From positions 62,001 through 126,000 of the forward strand of contig CAJOCU010000003.1 in NCBI GenBank assembly GCA_905233765.1: 64,000 nt of DNA, in the 5' to 3' direction. Source of the DNA: an uncultured Bacteroidaceae bacterium (GTDB lineage Bacteria; Bacteroidota; Bacteroidia; Bacteroidales; Bacteroidaceae). Shown here piece by piece: positions 41,188 through 49,002 of this stretch. The notes beneath the pieces were generated by a model that saw nothing but the letters and a program-made list of their open reading frames with translations, was not told where the DNA came from and ran no database searches. Within the stretch, counting starts at the first letter, position 1, and each line of letters begins with the position of its first letter. A program made the position numbers and the translations under genes.

Positions 41188-41973
41188 TTAGTCATTAGGG
41201 TCGTAAGTGCCGTCCTCAAGCGTGATGGGAACTGTCGTGAGGCGGCTTGCTATCACGTCATAGGCCTCCTGCATCACGACACGCTCGGTTGTGCCTGCAA
41301 CCTCTTCGCCCTCCGCCCGACGCGGCGCAATGGCAGGGTGAATGACGAGCGAGAGGGGATGCCATTTGACGAAATTGACATAACCTTTGGAGCGAGGCAG
41401 CACCTCGAAGGAGCCATTGATGGTGATGGGCAGCAGCGGCAGCTGCAACTCGTCAGCCAGCTGGAAGGCACCACGCTTGAACTTACGCATACGGCCGTCC
41501 CATGTGCGGGCGCCCTCTGGGAAGACCACCAAAGAGACACCATCCTGCAGCACCTGACGTGCACGGTCGTGGGTTTCCTTCATCTTCTTGGGACCACCTT
41601 TCTGATCCACAAAAATGAAACCAGCACTCTCGCAGGCCTTGCCGATGAAAGGCATCTTGCGGAGTTCTGCCTTCAGCATCCACTTGAAATGACGGTTCAG
41701 GAAACCATAGATGAGGAAGATGTCGAAAGCACCTTGATGGTTGGGGATGATGACATAGCTCTGGTGCGGATCCATGTGCTCACGCCCTTCAACATGAATA
41801 GGCAGGAAAAGCAGACGAATGATAGCCTGCGACCACAGTTTACCAGGATAGTAGCTCCACCAGGATGCATTCAGCAATGCGCATCCGACGATTGTTGCCA
41901 GCGCCGTGAGAATGGTCAACAGCAACAGCACCGGCGAGATGAGGAGCTGGTAGAGGAGGTAGAGGTATTTCAT
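41188..41973 (-). CDS. plsC: 1-acyl-sn-glycerol-3-phosphate acyltransferase
   Basis: Acylates lysophosphatidic acid to phosphatidic acid in phospholipid synthesis at the cytoplasmic membrane. Two N-terminal hydrophobic segments are followed by the acyltransferase motif NHQGAFD (H-x4-D), a second block around FIGKACESAGFIFVDQ and the substrate-binding block FPEGARTWDG. The start MKYLYLLYQLL at 41973 is chosen: its ATG overlaps the TGA of the upstream gene (ATGA), and a longer frame would only add translated upstream-gene sequence. The 261-residue length is normal for PlsC. It sits in an operon with an FtsB-like division protein, linking envelope growth genes. Confidence 0.93.
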   Translation of the reverse strand: MKYLYLLYQLLISPVLLLLTILTALATIVGCALLNASWWSYYPGKLWSQAIIRLLFLPIHVEGREHMDPHQSYVIIPNHQGAFDIFLIYGFLNRHFKWMLKAELRKMPFIGKACESAGFIFVDQKGGPKKMKETHDRARQVLQDGVSLVVFPEGARTWDGRMRKFKRGAFQLADELQLPLLPITINGSFEVLPRSKGYVNFVKWHPLSLVIHPAIAPRRAEGEEVAGTTERVVMQEAYDVIASRLTTVPITLEDGTYDPND

Positions 41974-42335
41974 TCTTTCTTCAGTTCGGCGGGAATACGG
42001 AAAGCTGTATAAAGCTGTAAGATGCAGGCAATGGTCAGACACACCACCCATTCATTACGACGGGCGAAGCCAAAGCGGCACACCTGCATGATCATACAAC
42101 AAGCCGTGCATAGGAAAGCTATGCCGCCCAATATCTGCTGGCGACGCAGGCGACGGATGACGAAATTCTTGCCCTCGTAGCGCTGCAGCATCTGCAGAGG
42201 CACGAAGGTCACAGCACCAACGGTGAACAACACAGTGCCCCATAAAGGGAAGAGAAGGAACATCGCTGCGCCAATGAGCATCAGGATGGCAGCTCCTTGC
42301 TGCAAACGAAGTTGGAGATGGCTTAGTTCGTTCAT
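41970..42335 (-). CDS. Small integral membrane protein of unknown function
   Basis: 121 residues with about four hydrophobic segments (roughly residues 12-30, 33-49, 66-86 and 94-112) separated by basic loops such as RRLRRQQ, so probably a four-helix inner-membrane protein. I do not recognise a family. It lies between the FtsB/DivIC-like gene (19 nt upstream) and plsC (4-nt overlap), suggesting an envelope-related role by context only. Confidence 0.75.
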   Translation of the reverse strand: MNELSHLQLRLQQGAAILMLIGAAMFLLFPLWGTVLFTVGAVTFVPLQMLQRYEGKNFVIRRLRRQQILGGIAFLCTACCMIMQVCRFGFARRNEWVVCLTIACILQLYTAFRIPAELKKE

Positions 42336-42354
42336 GTGTCGGGGGCTTCAAGCG

Positions 42355-42660
42355 TTAGTCTTCTTCAGGCACGAACACAAAAATGTCCTCATTCGGACGC
42401 TTCATAAAATAGCGCTCGCGTGCCATTCGCTCCACAGCTGACGGGTCGGTCTCCAAGGCGTGCAACTGCTGCGTCTCGGCATCATATTGCTCCTGGTATT
42501 TATCAATCTCACGCTTCAGGTTCCCTATTTCCATACGACGCTGATAACGTGTATATAAACTGTTTTCGTCCACCACACCGATGAGAACCATAAACACCAC
42601 AATAGCCACCCCATACTTGTGGCCACGAAGGTAGTTCCAAAAAGTAAATAAACGCTCCAT
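42355..42660 (-). CDS. FtsB/DivIC-family septum formation initiator
   Basis: Small bitopic division protein: short cytoplasmic N terminus, one membrane segment (about residues 17-30), then a coiled coil (NLKREIDKYQEQYDAETQQL) and the family-typical VERMARERYFMKRPNEDIF block near the C terminus. The 101-residue length fits. FtsB/DivIC pairs with FtsL and FtsQ at the divisome (family knowledge). First gene of the minus-strand operon running to the MetH-activation gene; a weak -7-like box (one mismatch) lies at 42688-42695. Confidence 0.9.
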   Translation of the reverse strand: MERLFTFWNYLRGHKYGVAIVVFMVLIGVVDENSLYTRYQRRMEIGNLKREIDKYQEQYDAETQQLHALETDPSAVERMARERYFMKRPNEDIFVFVPEED

Positions 42661-42702
42661 ATTCCTTATTTTCTCTTTTTCTGGGTGCGAAGATACGGAA
42701 AA

Positions 42703-42737
42703 GTTTAGAGTTTAGAGTTTAAAGTTCAAAGTTTTTT
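42703..42737. repeat. Heptad array upstream of the ftsB-like gene
   Basis: Five 7-nt units of GTTTAGA/GTTTAAA/GTTCAAA type, inverted relative to the array in the dnaX leader (42787-42814). It starts 8 nt upstream of the weak minus-strand -7 box. Confidence 0.65.
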
Positions 42738-42770
42738 TACAACGAAGCGCTTTTTTTCAATCTTTTTATG

Positions 42771-42778
42771 TAATTTTG
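42771..42778 (+). promoter_or_regulatory. dnaX promoter -7 box
   Basis: TAATTTTG fits TAnnTTTG, 42 nt upstream of the dnaX ATG; no clear -33 box. Confidence 0.6.
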
Positions 42779-42786
42779 TCCCCATC

Positions 42787-42814
42787 TTTAAACTTTAAAC
42801 CTTAAACTTTAAAC
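42787..42814 (+). repeat. Heptad leader array before dnaX
   Basis: Four contiguous 7-nt units, three identical TTTAAAC and one CTTAAAC, lie between the -7 box and the ATG at 42821. Confidence 0.8.
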
Positions 42815-42820
42815 TCTATA

Positions 42821-44593
42821 ATGTCTGAATACATCGTTTCCGCGCGCAAGTACCGCCCCATGACCTTCGATAGTGTTGTGGGACAGAGTGCCATTGCCAC
42901 GACCCTGAAGAATGCAATCAAGGTCAATAAGCTGGCCCACGCCTATCTCTTCTGTGGCCCACGCGGCGTAGGCAAGACCACCTGCGCCCGCATCTTCGCC
43001 AAAACCATCAACTGCCTCAACCCACGCGAAGATGGCGAGGCGTGCAACGAATGTGAGTCCTGTCAGGCCTTCAACGAGCAGCGTTCGATGAATATTCATG
43101 AGCTGGACGCAGCCTCCAACAACTCGGTCGATGACATCCGCAACCTGATAGATCAGGTGCGCATCCCGCCACAGATTGGAAAGTATAAGGTGTTCATCAT
43201 CGACGAGGTACACATGCTATCCACCTCGGCATTTAATGCCTTCCTGAAGACCCTTGAGGAGCCACCCGCCCATGCCATCTTCATCCTCGCCACCACCGAG
43301 AAGCACAAGATTCTGCCCACCATCCTCAGCCGTTGTCAGATTTATGATTTCCAGCGAATGAATATAAGCGATACTTTAAAGCATCTGTCCTATGTCGCTG
43401 AGAAAGAAGGATATACCTACGAACAATCAGCATTAAACGTGATAGCACAGAAAGCTGATGGCGGTATGCGCGATGCCCTCAGCATCTTCGACCAAGTGGT
43501 GAGCTACACCGGCGGAAACATCACCTATCAACAAGTCATTGAGAACCTGAACGTCCTCGACTACGACTATTACTTCCGTTTGGTGGACCTCATGCTGGAC
43601 CAGAAGATCAGCGACAGCCTACTCCTCTACAACGAGATTCTCAACAAAGGTTTCGAGGGCGGACCGTTTATCAGTGGCCTGGCATCGCATCTGCGCGACG
43701 TCCTCGTCAGCAAAGATCCGCAGACAGCATTGCTCTTAGAGGTTAGCGATGACATCCGCCGGCGCTACGTAGAACAGGCCCAGCGCTGCAAGGCGCAGTG
43801 GCTCTACCGAGTCATCCGCCTGTGCAACGACTGCGACCAGGCCTACCGCACGAGCCGTAACAAGCGCCTGCAGGTGGAGCTCACGCTCATCGAGTGTGCC
43901 CAGGCCGCCAGTGATGATGGAGTCAGTGCGGGGCGTCGCCCTGTACGTATCTTAAAACCCATTTTCAGTCTCCAGACAGCAGCTGTCCAGGAGACTGCGT
44001 CTGTTGCCGCCCCGCAACAGCCCTCCACCGTCAAGGCCACACAACAGCCTTCCATCTCCCCTGCCCCGCTACCTCCTCTCTCCAGCACAACGACACGTCC
44101 CACGCTGAAGCTCGGTAGCCTGAACCCTTCCATCCATCGTACGCCTGCCGCCAATCGTCGCACGCCTGCACAGCCGACGGTCGCCACCCAAGAAGTCCAC
44201 ACCGAAGAGAGCCTCCCGGATCGTCCCATCAAGCCCAGCGAGTTCATCATTCACTGGCAGGCCTTCATCCACACCATGACGCAGAACGAGACGGCACTGG
44301 CGCAACGCATGAAAATCATGCAGCCAGATTATGCTGGCGAGGGCAACACGCAAGTCAACATCACCGTGGAGAACTCCGAGATACAAACGATGATGCAAGA
44401 ACTCACACCACGCCTCCATGCGTTCCTCCGTGAGAAGCTCCAGAACAAACAGCTCACCATCTCGTTCATTATTCCGGTGAAGGCAGAAACAAAGAAGGCC
44501 ACGTTTAATAAACGTGACCAACTTAAACACATGTGTAACCTCAACCCTTCACTCGTCTCACTCGGTAAGACGTTCAAGTTGGAGCTCACATAA
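42821..44593 (+). CDS. dnaX: DNA polymerase III subunit gamma/tau
   Basis: Clamp-loader ATPase of the replicative polymerase. Seen: Walker A GPRGVGKTT (~45), the four-cysteine zinc module from CLNPREDGEACNECESC (~64-80), Walker B DEVHML (~128), sensor-1 region ATTEKHKILPTILSRCQ, clamp-loader collar, then a Pro/Thr/Gln-rich linker (about residues 390-465) and a C-terminal tau-type domain to residue 590. I see no obvious slippery A-run that would make a separate gamma product by frameshifting. The start is the ATG after the heptad leader. It converges on ilvC with only 5 nt between stops. Confidence 0.96.
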   Translation: MSEYIVSARKYRPMTFDSVVGQSAIATTLKNAIKVNKLAHAYLFCGPRGVGKTTCARIFAKTINCLNPREDGEACNECESCQAFNEQRSMNIHELDAASNNSVDDIRNLIDQVRIPPQIGKYKVFIIDEVHMLSTSAFNAFLKTLEEPPAHAIFILATTEKHKILPTILSRCQIYDFQRMNISDTLKHLSYVAEKEGYTYEQSALNVIAQKADGGMRDALSIFDQVVSYTGGNITYQQVIENLNVLDYDYYFRLVDLMLDQKISDSLLLYNEILNKGFEGGPFISGLASHLRDVLVSKDPQTALLLEVSDDIRRRYVEQAQRCKAQWLYRVIRLCNDCDQAYRTSRNKRLQVELTLIECAQAASDDGVSAGRRPVRILKPIFSLQTAAVQETASVAAPQQPSTVKATQQPSISPAPLPPLSSTTTRPTLKLGSLNPSIHRTPAANRRTPAQPTVATQEVHTEESLPDRPIKPSEFIIHWQAFIHTMTQNETALAQRMKIMQPDYAGEGNTQVNITVENSEIQTMMQELTPRLHAFLREKLQNKQLTISFIIPVKAETKKATFNKRDQLKHMCNLNPSLVSLGKTFKLELT

Positions 44594-44598
44594 ATCCA

Positions 44599-45642
44599 TT
44601 AGTTATTTTCAGGGCGTAGCTGGCGGACTACGGCAGCGGTGCGCCACATCTCGCTATCACGCAGGGCTGCGAGTTCCTTCTCGAGGCCTTCGCGGTAGCC
44701 GGGCTTGCTATTGCTGTCGATAGAAATCTGTGCCTCGTTGCCGCACTTCACACTGGCGTAGAGCTTCTCTACCACGGGCTTGATGGCATCGTGGAACGGG
44801 CCCATCCAGTCGAGGGCGCCACGTTGTGCGGTGGTGGAGCAGTTGGCATACATCCAGTCCATACCCTTAGCTGCAAAGAGAGGCATCAGCGACTGCGTCA
44901 ACTCCTCGACGGTCTCATTGAAGGCCTCGGAGGGGGTATGACCGTTCTCGCGCAGCACTTCGTACTGTGCCAAGAGCAGACCCTGGATAGCACCCATCAG
45001 AGAACCGCGCTCACCGGTGAGGTCTGAGGTAGCCTCGCGCTGGAAGGTGGTCTCGAAGAGATAGCCGGATCCGATTCCGATACCGAAAGCAAGGACTTTC
45101 TCAAGGGCCTTACCACTGGCATCCTGATAGATGGCATAGCTGCTGTTCAAGCCGCGACCTTCGAGGAACATGGTGCGAAGGCTGGTGCCGCTACCCTTGG
45201 GGGCTACCATGATGACATCAATATCCTTGGGAGGAACCACACCAGTGCGGTCGTTCCAAGTGATGGCAAAGCCATGGGAGAAATAAAGGGTCTTACCTGC
45301 TGTGAGGTGTGGCTTGATTGTGGGCCACAACTGCATCTGAGCAGCATCGGAGAGCAATAGGCAGACGATGGTACCGCGCTCAGCAGCCTCCTCGAGGGAG
45401 AACAGTGTCTCGCCGGGAACCCAGCCGTCAGCAACAGCCTTGTCATAAGTCTTACCAGGACGCTGGCCAACGATGACGTTGAAGCCGTTGTCACGCAGGT
45501 TACAAGCCTGACCAGGACCCTGCACACCATAACCGAGGACGGCGATAGTTTCATTCTTCAGCACCTCACGTGCCTTCTCCAAGGGGAACTCTTCACGGGT
45601 CATCACTTCTTCGATAACACCGCCAAAATTCATTTTTGCCAT
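44599..45642 (-). CDS. ilvC: Ketol-acid reductoisomerase
   Basis: Second common step of valine/isoleucine synthesis: isomerises and reduces acetolactate or acetohydroxybutyrate using NADPH. The Rossmann motif reads GYGVQGPGQ where GYGSQG is commonest; VGQRPGKTYDKA follows as the cofactor-specificity loop. Metal/substrate motifs include APKGSGTSLR and the E/D-containing helical knot with TSDLTGERG and EVLRENGHTPSEAF. At 347 residues it is a class I enzyme. It is transcribed alone, with its own -7 box, and is separated from the other ilv genes by a divergently placed pseudouridine synthase. Confidence 0.96.
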   Translation of the reverse strand: MAKMNFGGVIEEVMTREEFPLEKAREVLKNETIAVLGYGVQGPGQACNLRDNGFNVIVGQRPGKTYDKAVADGWVPGETLFSLEEAAERGTIVCLLLSDAAQMQLWPTIKPHLTAGKTLYFSHGFAITWNDRTGVVPPKDIDVIMVAPKGSGTSLRTMFLEGRGLNSSYAIYQDASGKALEKVLAFGIGIGSGYLFETTFQREATSDLTGERGSLMGAIQGLLLAQYEVLRENGHTPSEAFNETVEELTQSLMPLFAAKGMDWMYANCSTTAQRGALDWMGPFHDAIKPVVEKLYASVKCGNEAQISIDSNSKPGYREGLEKELAALRDSEMWRTAAVVRQLRPENN

Positions 45643-45679
45643 TTTATTGAGTTTAAAGTTGATTGAACTTAACAGGCCG

Positions 45680-45687
45680 CAAAATTA
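45680..45687 (-). promoter_or_regulatory. ilvC promoter -7 box
   Basis: Reads TAATTTTG on the minus strand, 38 nt upstream of the ilvC ATG. The -33 region is not convincing. Confidence 0.6.
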
Positions 45688-45792
45688 CGCATTTTCACAC
45701 AAAAAACGCCACTACACCCGATTTATTTTATAAGGGCAAGCTCCTTTTGTTGATTTTTGTCAGTTCTCCGCAGCGGTTTTCCGTACTTTTCT

Positions 45793-45823
45793 TTTGTCAT
45801 CTCGTGTCTATCTCCTATTTTTG
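45793..45823 (+). promoter_or_regulatory. Promoter of the pseudouridine synthase gene
   Basis: TTTG at 45793-45796, 19-nt spacer, then TATTTTTG at 45816-45823, a good Bacteroidetes -33/-7 pair. Only 9 nt separate the box from the ATG at 45833, so the transcript would be leaderless or nearly so. Confidence 0.65.
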
Positions 45824-45832
45824 CACAACAAT

Positions 45833-47512
45833 ATGACTACACGCCCCTCCTATCTCCACCCCCTAGAACGCGGCACTGAAGTTCTTCCTTCCCTGTTCAC
45901 GTTTCCGTTCCGCTACACGCCACATCCGCTTTGTCAGCAGGCTGCACTCATCGTGCAGGAACAGTTGAAAGCGATAGGGATCACTGAGGGGAAGATGTAT
46001 GGGGTGCTGGTATGCAAAATAATAAATAACAAAGACAGAATACTAGATAATCAGGACTTGTGTTTCCTGGCGGCCTACTCCGGTCAGCTGAATGGCAGCT
46101 ATGAGCATCCGTGGTTCGTGCCACCCGTGGTGGACTACCTAGATTCCAATAGCCATTTCCAGAAAGAACAAGCGTCTATCATGGAATTAGGAGAAAGGAT
46201 GGAAGCGATGCGCGAAAGTGAGGAGGTGCGACAAGCGAAAGAACAGCTGGCAAAGTTAAAGCTAGACAGATATGAGAAGGTAGAGGAAGCGAAGAGGACG
46301 TACAAGGAAGGAAAAGGGAAAAGAGATGAAGGGAGGGGGGACGATTATATTCGTATGCGCCAATTCCAGAAGGCAAACATACACAGAGCGAAGCAGCTGT
46401 ACAAGGATGAGATAGTGGAACTTGAGGGACTTCTGGCGACTCACCATGCTGACATCAAAGCTCTGTTTGAGCAGCGCAAACGCAGGAGTGAGGCACTACA
46501 GAACTGGCTCTTCGAGCAGTTCGTGTTCCTGAACGGCCGCGGCGAGCAAAAAGGATTATTAGACATCTGGAACACGAGCAAAGCGAGCCTTTCCTCCTCA
46601 CGGGGAAGTGGGGTGAGGGTCCTCATCCCTTCCGGCGCCGGCGAATGCTGTGCGCCCAAACTATTACAGGCTGCTTACAAGTTGGGTTTGCAACCCTTGG
46701 CTATGGCTGAGTTCTGGTGGGGAACATCAGCGCCAGGGCACTACCATGAGCCGGGGGCTTTCTACCCTGCCTGCCACAGCAAGTGCCGCCCGATATTAGG
46801 GCACATGCTACAGGGACTGAACATGGAGCCAGATCCCGCGAACCACTATGAGAATCGGACACTGGCCCCCATTCGTGTGGTGTGGGAAGACGAGTATCTT
46901 GCAATCATCAACAAGCCCGAAGGGTGGTGTAGTATTCCCGGCAAGTCCGACCAACCGAACCTCTTCGATGAGTGCTACCGGCTGTGGCCCGACATCGAAG
47001 GGAGCGTTATCGTACATCGACTGGACCAAGACACGTCGGGCATTATGGTCATCGCCAAGAGCGCCCGCGTGCATCGCGCCCTGAGCCAACAGTTTGAGCG
47101 ACGAGAGGTGAAGAAGCGATATATTGCACTATTGGAAAAAACAGCAGCAGGACAAGGCGACCTCCCCCTACGAGGAGCGGCTAAGGGGTCCTTATCCTTG
47201 CCTCTCTGTCCGGACATGGATAACTTACCGAGACAACGAGTGGATTGGAAAAACGGGAAAGAGGCTGTTACCTTCTACGAGGTGCTGGGTGAAGAGGAGG
47301 GAGGCGTACGTGTGGGGTTCTATCCCCAGACAGGGCGAACACACCAATTGCGCGTTCACGCCGCTGCACCTGATGGCCTTGGCGCGCCTATCGTGGGGGA
47401 CCGCCTCTACGGACATGTCGCCAACCGCCTCTACTTACATGCCGAAACAATAGACTTCATGCATCCTGTGACACACGAGCGTCTTCATTTCGAGGTGGCT
47501 ACGCCATTCTAA
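45833..47512 (+). CDS. RluA-family pseudouridine synthase with long N-terminal extension
   Basis: The C-terminal half is a canonical RluA-type synthase: start of domain VVWEDEYLAIINKPEGWCS, catalytic motif HRLDQDTSGIMVIAKS with the active Asp, and RTHQLRVHAA. The N-terminal ~280 residues hold a charged coiled coil (about residues 105-225) and a domain containing SGAGECCAPKLLQAAY, as I remember for the larger Bacteroidales RluA-like proteins. Target RNA cannot be assigned; tRNA U32/23S U746 is plausible. Two non-conserved stretches (about residues 251-269 and 442-455) coincide with GC-rich repeat elements in frame. The ATG at 45833 is chosen because it fits the promoter; a longer upstream frame would start before the -7 box. 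Confidence 0.9.
   Translation: MTTRPSYLHPLERGTEVLPSLFTFPFRYTPHPLCQQAALIVQEQLKAIGITEGKMYGVLVCKIINNKDRILDNQDLCFLAAYSGQLNGSYEHPWFVPPVVDYLDSNSHFQKEQASIMELGERMEAMRESEEVRQAKEQLAKLKLDRYEKVEEAKRTYKEGKGKRDEGRGDDYIRMRQFQKANIHRAKQLYKDEIVELEGLLATHHADIKALFEQRKRRSEALQNWLFEQFVFLNGRGEQKGLLDIWNTSKASLSSSRGSGVRVLIPSGAGECCAPKLLQAAYKLGLQPLAMAEFWWGTSAPGHYHEPGAFYPACHSKCRPILGHMLQGLNMEPDPANHYENRTLAPIRVVWEDEYLAIINKPEGWCSIPGKSDQPNLFDECYRLWPDIEGSVIVHRLDQDTSGIMVIAKSARVHRALSQQFERREVKKRYIALLEKTAAGQGDLPLRGAAKGSLSLPLCPDMDNLPRQRVDWKNGKEAVTFYEVLGEEEGGVRVGFYPQTGRTHQLRVHAAAPDGLGAPIVGDRLYGHVANRLYLHAETIDFMHPVTHERLHFEVATPF
46588..46627. repeat. GC-rich element inside the pseudouridine synthase gene (first)
   Basis: TTTCCTCCTCACGGGGAAGT followed by GGGGTGAGGG, a diverged member of the palindromic family; translated as SLSSSRGSGVRVL. 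Confidence 0.6.
47158..47198. repeat. GC-rich element inside the pseudouridine synthase gene (second)
   Basis: CCTCCCCCTACGAGGAGCGG followed by CTAAGGGGTCC; translated as DLPLRGAAKGSL between the catalytic and RTHQ blocks. Confidence 0.55.
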
Positions 47513-47525
47513 AAAGCGAAAGGAG

Positions 47526-48380
47526 CTATTCCCACTTCACCTTCGCCTGAACAACCACGTCGCCGGCAGGCTTTTCGGCGTTGCCCACGTGCTTGCGTAT
47601 TTCCACGTGATCCACACCTTCCACATTCTCTGTGAAGAAGGTGAGGGCGTCGCCGAGGTAGCTTTCAGTTTTGTAGGCGATATCGAAGCGGCGGATGCGA
47701 GGGCTCTCCCCTAGCCCACTTCCCGTGAGGTAAGGGTGTCTTTGCTCGTAAAGGACGTCGAGGATATGCTCAATGTACTTGATGCTATTGATATGTCCGT
47801 TGATATCCACATCACTGTAGTGTGTCGGGATAGCGCAAAACGGTTCATCAGAGAATCGAAGCGTGCGACCGAACTTCTCAATGGGACAGGGTTTCTCCTC
47901 GGCTGTCATCACATAGCGAAGGATATCGCCATTATTAATCTCCAAGAGGTTCGAGGGCTGACGTGTCTCCACATCTATCATCGCCCAAATTGAGCGCGCG
48001 TAGCCGTAGATGCGGCCATCGTCAGCATTGCGGATGAGGAAGTTACGCTCTGTGAAGAGTTTCATCACACTCTCCACCCACGTCTCCACCTCCACATGCT
48101 CATACTGTGCCGGCATCTCCGTCAGCTCGATGCTCAGACGCGACAGCACCCATGTGTAGTGCCGCTCATTCAGCTGATCTATCCCCCACCCTCTGTTGTG
48201 CGAGTGTCTCCCAGCTGCATTCAGCAAGTGGTTCCCCAGCACACCCATGAACAGGTGCCCCGTGAAATCCACATGAAAGGGCTCAACGGAAAAAGAATAG
48301 GTTTCTATCTTAGACTCTCCTCCCGCCCTCCCAATCAGAGAGGGAGCAGTTTGTGTTTGAGCTATTGTATTCCTATTCAT
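47526..48380 (-). CDS. Acyl-ACP thioesterase
   Basis: Hydrolyses acyl-ACP to release free fatty acids; a double hot-dog enzyme of the FatA/FatB-related family (family knowledge). Seen: FSVEPFHVDFTGHLFMGVL, NRGWGIDQLNERHYTWVLSR pieces of the first hot-dog, and YSDVDINGHINSIKYIEHIL, the Asn/His motif of the second. The 284-residue length is slightly long. Two non-conserved stretches (residues ~10-24, APSLIGRAGGES; ~216-228, PYLTGSGLGES) coincide with GC-rich repeat elements. The ATG overlaps the ilvN TGA by 4 nt, so it is translationally coupled to the ilvDBN operon. In Bacteroides I remember the same gene beside ilvN. Confidence 0.92.
   Translation of the reverse strand: MNRNTIAQTQTAPSLIGRAGGESKIETYSFSVEPFHVDFTGHLFMGVLGNHLLNAAGRHSHNRGWGIDQLNERHYTWVLSRLSIELTEMPAQYEHVEVETWVESVMKLFTERNFLIRNADDGRIYGYARSIWAMIDVETRQPSNLLEINNGDILRYVMTAEEKPCPIEKFGRTLRFSDEPFCAIPTHYSDVDINGHINSIKYIEHILDVLYEQRHPYLTGSGLGESPRIRRFDIAYKTESYLGDALTFFTENVEGVDHVEIRKHVGNAEKPAGDVVVQAKVKWE
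47703..47737. repeat. GC-rich element inside the thioesterase gene (3' part)
   Basis: GCTCTCCCCTAGCCCACTTC followed by CCGTGAGGTAAGGGTG; translated as residues around LTGSGLGES. Confidence 0.55.
48318..48352. repeat. GC-rich element at the thioesterase N terminus
   Basis: CTCCTCCCGCCCTCCCAATC then AGAGAGGGAG; translated as PSLIGRAGGES just after the start, before the conserved fold begins. Confidence 0.68.
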
Positions 48381-48988
48381 TTGGTCCGCTTCTCTTTTTC
48401 CCTTTCCACGAGATATTCATCGAGCTCTTCCCTTGTACCCCTTGTGATACAGATGCGTCCGGAGCGGGCGAACTGACGAACGACGCCGAGGCTGTTAAGG
48501 GCCTCATAGAGCGAAAGGATGTCTTCGGTGGTACCGGTCTTCTCCACGGCGGCATAGGTGGGGTTCACCTCCACGATGCGGGCACCGTGACGACGCACGA
48601 TGCGACACACCTCGGGGTTCTCCATCACGGCGGGTGCCGATATCTTCAGCAGCGAGGTCTCCTGCAGGAAGATTTCGTCGTCAGTGTAGTAACGCGCCTG
48701 TAGCACATCAATGCGTTTCTCAATTTGCGCCTTCAGTACCTTCGCCATCTCCTCGGTGCAATAGCACGTGATGGTGTATTTATGAACGCCGGGCGTAGAG
48801 CTGGCACATACATTCAAGCTCTCGATGTTCACCTGACGGCGCGTGAATACGGCCGTCACCTGGTTCAAGATACCGGCGAGGTTCTCGGAGAAGACGAGGA
48901 TGGTGTATAGAGACTCCGCAGACCCACCCTCATTACCTCCCGTCAGGGAGGGAAGTGGCTGGCGTGATGTAGTGTTATTGGACATCAT
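48377..48988 (-). CDS. ilvN: Acetolactate synthase small (regulatory) subunit
   Basis: Regulatory partner of IlvB that confers valine feedback inhibition (family knowledge). The ACT domain starts at LYTILVFSENLAGILNQVTA, with RRQVNIESLNV and the ending IVEVNPTYAAVEKTG region of the second half. At 203 residues it is close to the family length. The first ~25 residues are not conserved and are encoded by a GC-rich palindromic element (48922-48963; RQPLPSLTGGNEGGS). Start at the first of two tandem ATGs, 14 nt after ilvB; the end overlaps the thioesterase start (ATGA). Confidence 0.94.
   Translation of the reverse strand: MMSNNTTSRQPLPSLTGGNEGGSAESLYTILVFSENLAGILNQVTAVFTRRQVNIESLNVCASSTPGVHKYTITCYCTEEMAKVLKAQIEKRIDVLQARYYTDDEIFLQETSLLKISAPAVMENPEVCRIVRRHGARIVEVNPTYAAVEKTGTTEDILSLYEALNSLGVVRQFARSGRICITRGTREELDEYLVEREKEKRTK
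48922..48963. repeat. GC-rich palindromic element at the ilvN N terminus
   Basis: CCACCCTCATTACCTCCCGT followed by CAGGGAGGGAAGTGG; arms CCTCCC-type and GGGAGG-type pair around ATCTCC-like loop sequence. Translated as LPSLTGGNEGGS in ilvN. Confidence 0.7.
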
Positions 48989-49002
48989 ATTATTTTTCGA
49001 TA

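Noticed and set aside
41974-42051. 26-residue upstream extension of PlsC
   Set aside because: It only translates the end of the overlapping membrane-protein gene in another frame; the ATG at 41973 fits the family and the ATGA coupling.
42821-44593. Programmed frameshift site in dnaX producing a gamma subunit
   Set aside because: I looked for an A-AAA-AAG type slippery run before the linker and did not see one.
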